From NCBI GenBank assembly GCA_947589295.1, contig CANQBZ010000019.1:1-43573 (forward strand): DNA of 43,573 nucleotides. Direction: 5' to 3'. Numbering within the stretch: the stretch's first letter is position 1; each line of letters opens with the position of its first letter. This stretch comes from an uncultured Akkermansia sp. (lineage in GTDB: Bacteria; Verrucomicrobiota; Verrucomicrobiia; Verrucomicrobiales; Akkermansiaceae). The notes under the pieces were generated by a model that had not been told where the DNA came from, searched no databases, and was given only the letters and a program-made list of their open reading frames with translations. Shown in pieces: positions 33,557-41,300 of this stretch. The translations under genes were made by a program, and so were the position numbers.

Positions 33557-35707
33557 GTGAGAAAACATCCTGCCCAGAGTGAATGGCGTGCACTACGGAG
33601 GGTTGCTGTCAGCGGCCGGGAAGATGAAGTGCGGCGTGTCCTTCTGCGCCTGCAGCAGGTTTACCCGGAGGATTCCGAGGTGACGGATGAACTCGCGCGC
33701 CTTGAGGCCGGTCGGCCGCTGCGCATCGCCGAGTCCAAACGGCAGCGTGCTGAACGCCTCTCCCAGGAGGCTCAGCGCGGCATCCTCGCCATCCTGGCGC
33801 AGTACGGCAGCGCGCAAGCTGTCTCGTGCGCGCACACGCCCGATTTGCGGAAAGCCCAGCAGCAGTTGAACGCCTACGTGCATACTTTGAAAAGTGGACG
33901 TGAGGCAGCTCCTGCCGGTACGCGTGCTTTCGCGCGTGCGCTGAAGAGCGAGCTCAATAAGCGTAGGAAGAAAAACACACGTGGTCGTTTTATCCGCTTG
34001 GGTATTGTGGCAGCGGTGGTGGCGGCGGTAGCAGCCGTTGGCGTGATTTTGCACGGACGCGCGGGCCGATTGTCCCATCAACTGCTCGATGCGAAGAACG
34101 CGCGGGACTGGAACAAAACGACCGAGCTGCTTCGCGCGGCGGACACAGGCATCAACCGCATGATGCACCGAGAGGTGATTCCGGCGGTCGAGGAGGCGCG
34201 CAAGTGGCAGCAGCGCGTCCAGGTTGATAGCCGTGAACTCACGAGACAAATGCATGTCTACGAGAATCTTGGCGCTGTCTCATCGCTCAGCCTTGAGGAA
34301 CGCGCTGCGTTCCTGCGTCAGATACGAGCGTTGCCCGCTCCCTTTTCCACACACTTGCTGGAGAAATGGCAGGAGTTGTGCCGCCCGGTGCAGCAGGAAC
34401 TCGAGCGTCAGAAACGCGAGGCCGTAGCGCGTTTTTCACAGCCTGCTCCCCTGCCGCAGTTGACGGAGGACCCCGCACAGGATCGGTCTGCGCTCAGCTC
34501 GCTGGAACACAAGCTTTCACGCCTCCTGCACGATTTTCGCGATGCTCAAGAGACCTTTGAACTGGACCCGAAACTGATCGCTGCGCACTGCGATACTTAT
34601 GCCCAAGCGCAGAGGCTCCTCGGCGACATCGATCTGCTGACTCGTGCTGAAAATCTCTTGAGCACGGCGCGCAATTACACCGAGTACCGCAACGCGTTGG
34701 TCGGCTTCCGTCCGGTGAGCTACCAGCCGGCCTTGCGTGCGGCGGAGACGATGAACGCACTGGGCTCCCATGAGGAGACGCTTCTTGCAAAAATTCGCTC
34801 TGTCAAGCACCGCGTGCCCGCTGAATTCCCCGCGCCATACCCTCGCCATGTCATGAATGCCATCACGCAGGCCGGGCCCACCTTCGGCCCGCAATTCCCG
34901 GCTAGTGCGGCGCAGCTGGAAATCATGGAGGACCTGTTTACCAACCGCGCCATGCGCACGAAGCTCTACGAGCTGATCGCCGCGGATGGGCAAGTGCACT
35001 ACACGGAGCAGAACCCGGAAATGGTGGATGGAAACAAACTACGACTTCGCGTGTCGGAATTCGATCCGCTCTACAAGTTGGATGAACGGCAGAAGGAATG
35101 GCTCTATCCGCAGGCGGTAAAAATGAAGCTCGTCGATGTGAGCCCGCTGATGACAGCTTTGCAGATAGATCGTTCCACATTTTTTTCGCAGGCGAATGTC
35201 CCCGACCTCTTGGGACGCATCACCCAAGTGCATGCAGAGGCGTGTCCGGCTCTGGCCAAAGCGTACGTCTACGACACCCTGCTGACCCTGATAGCCGGTC
35301 AGGAGCAAGAGCCGGTTCTCGGGCTGAGATTTTCTCCGGCGTTGCGGGCTGATATGGACTCATTCCGCAAGCTTAAAGCGGAGCTGGGCGTGCGCCCGCG
35401 CATCAATTTGTGGCTCGAGCATACATCGGATCAAGCCAGAGCCGAGAGCGCCTTTGCCCGGTGGTTCAGCCAACACGAAGACCGCCGCTACACGCGCGAA
35501 ATGAGCAGAAACTTGCGTGCAATCCTGGCGGACCGCGCACGTTACGTCGGTTATGCGGATGCATCTTGTCGGGTGCACTACAAGGAATTGCATGCGCCCG
35601 CAAAAGGCCGCGTCTTGTATTATATATCACGGGGAAAGCTCGCTGTTGTGCCGTCAAGTGAGGAACTGCGCGACCCGGACCCTTTTTCACCCATATTAGC
35701 CGATTGA
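33557..35707 (+). CDS. Large single-pass membrane protein of unknown family
   Basis: 716-residue protein that I do not recognise. The GTG at 33557 comes 2 bp after the GAP1-like stop. Residues 1-140 are basic and helical (EVRRVLLRLQQVYPEDSEVTDELARLEAGR resembles a TPR-like start), then RRKKNTRGR and a membrane helix at ~146-166 (IRLGIVAAVVAAVAAVGVIL). The remaining ~550 residues are mostly helical with coiled-coil character (~190-330), then a mixed region with SEFDPLYKLDERQKEW and LYYISRGKLAVVPS near the end. By the positive-inside rule the large part is periplasmic, as in the kinase and GAP1-like proteins. It is likely a structural member of the same system. Confidence 0.7.
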   Translation: MRKHPAQSEWRALRRVAVSGREDEVRRVLLRLQQVYPEDSEVTDELARLEAGRPLRIAESKRQRAERLSQEAQRGILAILAQYGSAQAVSCAHTPDLRKAQQQLNAYVHTLKSGREAAPAGTRAFARALKSELNKRRKKNTRGRFIRLGIVAAVVAAVAAVGVILHGRAGRLSHQLLDAKNARDWNKTTELLRAADTGINRMMHREVIPAVEEARKWQQRVQVDSRELTRQMHVYENLGAVSSLSLEERAAFLRQIRALPAPFSTHLLEKWQELCRPVQQELERQKREAVARFSQPAPLPQLTEDPAQDRSALSSLEHKLSRLLHDFRDAQETFELDPKLIAAHCDTYAQAQRLLGDIDLLTRAENLLSTARNYTEYRNALVGFRPVSYQPALRAAETMNALGSHEETLLAKIRSVKHRVPAEFPAPYPRHVMNAITQAGPTFGPQFPASAAQLEIMEDLFTNRAMRTKLYELIAADGQVHYTEQNPEMVDGNKLRLRVSEFDPLYKLDERQKEWLYPQAVKMKLVDVSPLMTALQIDRSTFFSQANVPDLLGRITQVHAEACPALAKAYVYDTLLTLIAGQEQEPVLGLRFSPALRADMDSFRKLKAELGVRPRINLWLEHTSDQARAESAFARWFSQHEDRRYTREMSRNLRAILADRARYVGYADASCRVHYKELHAPAKGRVLYYISRGKLAVVPSSEELRDPDPFSPILAD

Positions 35708-35710
35708 CGT

Positions 35711-36208
35711 ATGCTTGTAGCGCTCATGTCCGATGCTCACGATGAGCAGCAAAATCTGCTGAAGGCTTTGCGGCGTGCCGAGGCGGATGGCTGTCGGCGC
35801 CTGCTCTACCTCGGGGATTTATGCACGGTCGAGACACTGCGCCTGATGCGCCGGGCGTGGCAGCACGAGCTGGATTTGGTGCCGGGCAACAATGACTACC
35901 CGCGCGCAGCATTTCAGGAATGTGCGCGCGAGTGGGAGAAGACCCGCATGCACGGCGATACGGCGCATTTGGTGATCGATGAGCGCCGCATCATGATGAC
36001 GCATATTCCGGGCTATGCTCTGCAACTGGCGGCGGAATCCGGAAAGTACGACGCCCTCTTTTTCGGGCACACGCACAGGCCGGTCAGTTCCATCGTCGGT
36101 CACACCCTGGTGGCGAATCCGGGGGACCTGCAGGGGCGTTTCGCCGCGCCTTCCTTCGCCACCTACGATACCCAAAGCCATTGCGTGACCATCGTCCCGC
36201 TCGGCTGA
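35711..36208 (+). CDS. YfcE/MJ0936-type metallophosphoesterase
   Basis: 165-residue calcineurin-like phosphoesterase of the small YfcE/Vps29-related group. Metal-binding motifs in order: SDAHDEQQN, YLGDLCTVETL, PGNNDYP, MTHIPGYAL (His) and FFGHTHRP, followed by VANPGD. Members hydrolyse phosphodiesters in vitro; in-cell substrates are mostly unknown. It starts 3 bp after the preceding gene's stop, so it belongs to the same transcript and could work on a nucleotide or phospho-group made or used by the kinase-GTPase set, or may be a housekeeping gene. Confidence 0.88.
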   Translation: MLVALMSDAHDEQQNLLKALRRAEADGCRRLLYLGDLCTVETLRLMRRAWQHELDLVPGNNDYPRAAFQECAREWEKTRMHGDTAHLVIDERRIMMTHIPGYALQLAAESGKYDALFFGHTHRPVSSIVGHTLVANPGDLQGRFAAPSFATYDTQSHCVTIVPLG

Positions 36209-36221
36209 CTCCAACTGGCCT

Positions 36222-36800
36222 ATGCATTACCTCGTTTATCACCTGGAATCCGCGGAGACGCCGCTGCTGCATCCGGAGCAACTGGACCCCGCGGAGAGGG
36301 AGGCGTACGCAGTGCGAGGGGAAAGGTTTTTGAAGGAACGCAGCCTCCTGCGCCGTGCTCTGGAGCGGCTCACCGGCATCCCCGCAGAGCAGATCCGTCT
36401 GCGCTACACCGAGTACGGCAAGCCGATCTGTGAGCAGCAGCCCTTCAACATGAGTCACAGTGGAGATCTGCTCTGCATCGCGTTTCATCACGGCAGCATT
36501 GGGGTCGATATCGAGCGCATTCGCCCACGCAGTCACATGAGCAGGGTTGCCCGGCGCATCATGTGCGCCCGGCAGTGGGAGGCCTGGGAAGCCCGCGGGA
36601 GCGACATCCACGAGTTCTTTGCCTGTTGGTGTGCGGCCGAGGCTCTGGTCAAGTGGTGCGGCAAAAGCATTCTGCACGCGCGCGACATCCCCTTTTTGTA
36701 CGTCGATGGCGGCATCCGGCTGTGTTCGCCGGGCGGGCCGGTAGTGGAGTTGTTTTCCCCGGCTCCGGGTTACGCGGGCGCGCTTGCTTATGAGCCGTGA
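36222..36800 (+). CDS. 4'-phosphopantetheinyl transferase (Sfp/HetI type)
   Basis: 192-residue Sfp-superfamily enzyme, which moves the phosphopantetheine arm of CoA onto carrier proteins. Motifs: TEYGKPICEQQPFNMSHSGD (P1/P2 region), IGVDIERIRP (Mg-binding D-x-E) and WCAAEALVKWCG at the W-x-x-K-E-A-x-x-K position. The usual first Lys of the last motif is Ala here, while the Glu and second Lys remain. It is the last plus-strand gene of the run, 13 bp after the phosphoesterase. No carrier protein or synthase gene is nearby. Confidence 0.85.
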   Translation: MHYLVYHLESAETPLLHPEQLDPAEREAYAVRGERFLKERSLLRRALERLTGIPAEQIRLRYTEYGKPICEQQPFNMSHSGDLLCIAFHHGSIGVDIERIRPRSHMSRVARRIMCARQWEAWEARGSDIHEFFACWCAAEALVKWCGKSILHARDIPFLYVDGGIRLCSPGGPVVELFSPAPGYAGALAYEP

Positions 36801-36814
36801 GAAGCGGCAACGCG

Positions 36815-37942
36815 TCAGCGCGAGAAAAAGCGCGCCCCCACGTCGGTGCCAAACCGGCGGCGCAGCGCATCCGCCCTCGCGTTCCACCCCGCATCCACAG
36901 TCTCACACACGTTGATGAGCCCTTGTTGATTGGTGCGGATGAAGAGCGCTGCCGTTCGTTTGCCGTCCGTGACGGTGAAAAATCGTGTGCGGCTCTCAAA
37001 CATGTCATCGGTGGAAGCCAGCACGAGGTCGGAGTCGTCCAGCAACTGCGCGCGGTAATCCGCCGGCGCACGCTGCACTTGGAGCCAGGCGTGCGCCTGC
37101 GCCGGGGTTGCCCCGGCAAATAACTCGTTGTCTGATATGTGCCGCATCACCCGCAACGCCGCATGCACGGCACGGGTCGTGGCGCGGTAGCTCCCGTCGG
37201 GCATGCGCTTGCATTCGTACATGACGCGCATGTCGCGCTGCAAAGCCCCGCCGGCAGTGGGCTGCGGGTAGAGCAAGAACCACCCCGCAAGAAGCCCGAT
37301 AAGCAGCAGGTACGCCCCACCCCTGCAGCGGCGTAAACGCGTGACTCTGCGCATCAGCTCCAGGAAACGCTCAATGATGGATTGATCGGGATCGCCGAAG
37401 AGAAAACGCACCTTCGGCCGGGCGGGGTTGGCCGCAATTTCGCGCACGGTGAGTGCGTTGGCAGGGTCGAGGATTTGAGCGTCCATCGTGTTGAAATCGC
37501 TCTGCTCATCCCGGCGGGATTCCTGGAAGAGATACACGAAGAGCCCGCAGCGCAGCAGAAAACTCGCAAAGAGGATAAGCGCATAATAGAAGAGCCCCCA
37601 ACTCAGTTTGCCATCCTCGAAGGAAAAGGTGCGCACAACGAACTCCGGCGCCCAGGCCCGCAGCAGCGGAAATGCAATGATGCCGGCGATAAGCGCCGTC
37701 CCCATGGCTGAAAACCAAACTTTGTTGCGCTGCGCGCCGAGGCTGCTCGCCAGCTCCATCCACAAAAGGGGCGCAAGCCAAAGAAGAGGCTTGAGTTGAT
37801 AGATTGTGAACCCCTGCACATAATCCGCATCCGGCGTGGGAGGCAGAATACTGTCCGGGTAGGATAAGGCGTAAAGCAAAGCGAACGCTCCCGCTAAGGT
37901 GAGCAGGTAGCGCACGCACAGACTGACGTGCCCCCAAAACAT
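36815..37942 (-). CDS. Multi-pass membrane protein of unknown function
   Basis: 375-residue protein with about four membrane helices in the first 140 residues (YLLTLAGAFALLYALSYP; PLLWLAPLLWMEL; GTALIAGIIAFPLLRAW; LFYYALILFASFLLRCGLF), a cytoplasmic loop (RRDEQSDFNTMDAQILDP, then RFLELMRRVTRLRRCRGG), a fifth helix at ~207-227 and a ~145-residue soluble C-terminal domain (LLDDSDLVLASTDDMFESRTRFF). I do not recognise a family. It is convergent with the transferase gene (14-bp gap) and has a near-perfect promoter directly at its start codon. Confidence 0.75.
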   Translation of the reverse strand: MFWGHVSLCVRYLLTLAGAFALLYALSYPDSILPPTPDADYVQGFTIYQLKPLLWLAPLLWMELASSLGAQRNKVWFSAMGTALIAGIIAFPLLRAWAPEFVVRTFSFEDGKLSWGLFYYALILFASFLLRCGLFVYLFQESRRDEQSDFNTMDAQILDPANALTVREIAANPARPKVRFLFGDPDQSIIERFLELMRRVTRLRRCRGGAYLLLIGLLAGWFLLYPQPTAGGALQRDMRVMYECKRMPDGSYRATTRAVHAALRVMRHISDNELFAGATPAQAHAWLQVQRAPADYRAQLLDDSDLVLASTDDMFESRTRFFTVTDGKRTAALFIRTNQQGLINVCETVDAGWNARADALRRRFGTDVGARFFSR

Positions 37943-37950
37943 ACCCCTGC

Positions 37951-37979
37951 ATTCTATGCGGCATCGTCCGCTGTGTCAA
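37951..37979 (-). promoter_or_regulatory. Near-consensus promoter of the membrane-protein gene, start-adjacent
   Basis: On the minus strand a perfect TTGACA (37979-37974) is 17 bp from TAGAAT (37956-37951). The -10 ends 8 nt before the ATG at 37942, so transcription should start within 1-2 nt of the start codon. This is the cleanest example of the leaderless arrangement in the window. Confidence 0.75.
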
Positions 37980-38037
37980 GGATGAGCTCACGGCAAACTA
38001 CCTCGCGTTGCCCGCTCGCCTCTCCCTCCAAGGCGCT

Positions 38038-38058
38038 TATCTCTTTTCAAAAACGATG
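38038..38058. repeat. Degenerate copy of the CTCTTTT/AAAAGAG palindrome
   Basis: TATCTCTTTT-C-AAAA is intact on the left, and the right arm has three mismatches to AAAAGAGATA. It is about 60 bp upstream (minus strand) of the 37951-37979 promoter, so one operator set could serve both divergent genes. Confidence 0.45.
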
Positions 38059-38177
38059 TCCAGCTCTTTTTTCATCAGATGGGAAAAATTTTTCAGAGAT
38101 TCTCATCATCGGGCCAGAAGAGAGAGGAGGTCATAGACAGTCTGACACCCAATCTCTTAGCCCGTAAGGAAAGCGTG

Positions 38178-38198
38178 TCTCTCTTTTCAAAAGAGATA
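38178..38198. promoter_or_regulatory. Palindromic site CTCTTTT-C-AAAAGAG
   Basis: A perfect 7-bp-armed palindrome (38181-38195), with arms extending to 9 of 10 matches (TCTCTCTTTT and AAAAGAGATA). It shares its core with the sites at 38038 and 38330, and the spacing is irregular. It looks like a protein-binding site, not a terminator: the arms are AT-rich and no gene ends nearby. Confidence 0.55.
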
Positions 38199-38258
38199 AG
38201 CTGATCGGGGCGCCAGGGACCTTGAAAATGCGTGTATGACATACAGGAAACGCTACTT

Positions 38259-38279
38259 TGCTTCCTTTGAAAAAAGACG
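38259..38279. repeat. Weak fourth copy of the palindrome
   Basis: CTTCCTTT-G-AAAAAAGACG keeps the TTT-G-AAAA centre but matches the full arms at only 6-7 of 10 positions. It may be a decayed or low-affinity site. Confidence 0.25.
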
Positions 38280-38329
38280 CATTGAAAGGAATAAACATTC
38301 TTATCATCAACAATTTAAACACTCATAAC

Positions 38330-38360
38330 ATGTATATCTCTTTTGAAAAGAGATATACAT
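38330..38360. promoter_or_regulatory. Perfect 31-bp palindrome upstream of the beta-repeat gene
   Basis: Arms ATGTATATCTCTTTT (38330-38344) and AAAAGAGATATACAT (38346-38360) are exact reverse complements around a single G (38345). The site ends 10 bp before the -10 box TACACT and covers the -35 position of the 38387 gene, the classic place for a repressor or activator operator. The inner 21 bp match the site at 38178 at nearly all positions. Confidence 0.75.
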
Positions 38361-38369
38361 CTGTTTTGC

Positions 38370-38375
38370 TACACT
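38370..38375 (+). promoter_or_regulatory. Candidate -10 box of the beta-repeat protein gene
   Basis: TACACT ends 11 nt before the ATG at 38387. No good -35 lies at 16-18 bp; that place is inside the 31-bp palindrome (TTGAAA at 38343 would need a 21-bp spacer). The promoter may depend on an activator bound to the palindrome. Confidence 0.4.
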
Positions 38376-38386
38376 GATTGTTCGCT

Positions 38387-41300
38387 ATGAAACTTCATTT
38401 ACCTCTCGGATTACGTCGCGTTTTGATGGCTTGTCTTACGGCCGTTTCCTTGACCGTTGCCTCCTCTTCAGGTTGGGCCTCCTTGTTCTTCCTCTCTGCC
38501 CCCATGGTCGAACTTGCTCAGGCAGACTGGCCTTCTGGGAATTATGGCACCGTTACGGAAGTTGCCGGTGGGAGTTCTTACGCAGTCCAGTCTGGAAATC
38601 ACGCAATTAAACTGACAGGAGTTGCAAGCAACACCGGGGCGAAAACAATTACTCTGACCGGAGGTAGCGAAAGTGCACATCTCAAGGTTGTTGGAGATAA
38701 ATACAGCGTTGGCAACAACAATGAGTCATACAAACTCTCGGCAGCTTCTGCCGTGGAGATTGGTTCTGTGTGGATTGATGCGACTCAGGGAGGGGACTCC
38801 GGTAACCAGGCGTTTCGTCTGGAGTTGGCTCAAAAAGACGAGCAACAAGCCAACAATGTCCATGTAAATGATTTTTACGTAGGCAGTTCAGATGAGACTG
38901 ATCAATACGGGCAGCTGTGGCTTAATGCCTACACAGGTAATGGGGCATGGAACCTGCATCTGGGAGCAACCTCCTATACTGAGGGGGAGTTTACCCATCT
39001 GAAGGATGCTGCGTTGCGTGTGGACGGTTCCGGAACTGCCACGTCCGGGTACCTTGAAACCCTCCAAGACACAAAAATTGTAGGGGCATCAAATGCTGCT
39101 TTCAGCGTGGGAGGACTACGTGGGAGCTTTAAGCTCTCCTTGGACGGCATGGATGTTCTGACGCTCACCATTACGGGGAATAATGAAGCGAACGAAGCCT
39201 TCACGGGAATTCTTGAATTTTTGCAACCAAACAACACTGGCCATGTCACACTCGATGTGCAAGCCAACGCAGTACAAACTGTCGGAGGCCTGAGTAGCGC
39301 AACGGGCGGCACCACGACCAACAACAAAGTCACAGGAAACGGGAAGCTGATCTTAGTGGGGAGTCAGTCTAGCGCTTTCAAGGGAGGTTATGGATCATCC
39401 GGTGCGTATGGTCCGACCTTGGCGACAAGTGAAGATTACACAGGGACGCAGACTTTCGAGGCGGTGGTGTACGCGACGTCGCTTGATATTAAGGGAGGGA
39501 CGATCAATGTGACCGCTACAGCAAGCGGCGGCAGTAGTATCCTCCTTAAGACGCAGGGGGGTGGCAGCATAAGCGGTGGTGAAGTGATCGTGGGGAAGGG
39601 TGGTAATACTGTGCCGAGTGGAAGCAAAATTTCGGACACCTTGCACAGCGAAGGAGACATGACGGTGAGCAACGGTGGTAAGCTGACTGTTTACGGTGCA
39701 TTCGGATTGGGCGATGGTAGTACCAACAAGAAAAATCTCACGGTGAGTGGCGCCGGTACTACTGTGGCTATTGATGGTCGCTTGAGCAGCTACGGCAGTG
39801 GTGGTTTCACCGGGAATGTCACGGTGAATAGTGGCGGCGACCTTGAGGTGGGAAAGAGAGGAACGAGCAGCGGTGCATCTGTCGGCAACAACATGGATGC
39901 TTGGACGAGTGTTGTGACGGTAAGCGGATCAGGCAGCAGCATGAAGGTAGCCGGCAGCTTGGGAACGAACGGCAGTGTTATTACAGTGAGCGAGAGCGGC
40001 ACGTTGGAAATTGGTCATGCGATTTGCAGCGGCGATAATAACAACACCTGCACAGGAGCGCTGACAATTTCGGGAGGGGGCACGGTCACCGTGGGTAAGG
40101 AAGGGATGGTAGGGACGCCCGACCATGCCGGGAATGCCTATGTAGCGAGCCTCACCATGAGCAACGAGGGGAGCGAGTTGACGGTGCACAAGAATCTGTA
40201 TGCCGGGACGGGAACGAACAACTTCAATGGTGCCGTCACCATCAACGGGGGGACGGCTGATGTGAAGGGAGAACTGCATGCGGGAGCCGTGAGTGTGACA
40301 GGCGGCGATCTCACTGTGGGGACGACAGCCGGAGTAAACAGCTTAACCGTGAGCGGGGACGCAACCAATGTGTCCGTCACCGGTTTGACGACCGTAAGTG
40401 GCAATGTCAGTGTAACGAGCGGCACGGTTACCTTGACAGGAGGGCTGACCGCTACGAACCATGCCGTGAGTGTGACAGGCGGCAGTTTCTCCGTTGGAGC
40501 AGCGGCCACGGTAGGCAGTTTGACTGTGAATGGAGGCACAACCTCCGTCACTGGTTTGACGACCGCGAATGGCAATGTCAGTGTAACGAGCGGCACGGTT
40601 ACCTTGAGCAACGGGTTGACTGTCCAGAATGGTGCGGTCACTGTGAACGGAGGTGAAGTCACGGTGTCAGGAACCATCAATGTAACTCCCGGCACAAGTG
40701 GAAAACACGTCACGATTGACAAGGGCGGCACACTCAAGCTGAGCGGCGCCTCCACCGTTCAGAGTGCGCAGAACTGGACCTTGGGGAATGGGGGCACACT
40801 CGATGCCACCGGAGCAAATAGTTTGACTGTGGGAGGTAGCGATAAGCTGACCATTACCGTTTCTGCATCGACTTCGGAGACGGACGGCGTTCACCACGTC
40901 GGCAACTTGAAACTGAAGAACGATTTGCTGACGAGCTTGTCGAAGGACAAATTCGGTTTGACCTTGGGGGGCGTGACGGACGACACATTGTGGGCGGCAG
41001 GGGATGACGGCTGGACTTGCGACTTGCTGGCGGGGAGCCAGGGTCTGGGGGACAACCTCAAAAATTACGAGGATTTCCTGAAAAGGGCTCTGCAGGGCTT
41101 GTCTGACCGCACGGAAGTGACCGTTTCTGCGGATGGCAACGTGACTCTCGCGCTTCATACGAGAAATCTCTCTTGGAACAGCGGGGTGACGAGCGACTGG
41201 AAAGACGATGATGAGAACACCTGGACGTGGAACAACGGAGAGGTACCTGAAACCACGAGTGATTTCAGGAAGGGGGACAGCGTCACGTTCTTAGATGAAA

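Noticed and set aside
38330..38360. 31-bp palindrome read as a transcription terminator
   Set aside because: AT-rich stem, no following T-run, no gene ending nearby, and it sits right before a promoter and start codon.
38387..38450. Lipobox-like LMAC in the beta-repeat protein's signal peptide
   Set aside because: The hydrophobic stretch continues well past the Cys (LTAVSLTVASSS), which does not fit lipoprotein cleavage.
40286..40620. Repeats read as a CRISPR array
   Set aside because: Units are in frame, ~177 bp, coding and degenerate, with no short repeat/spacer pattern and no cas genes.
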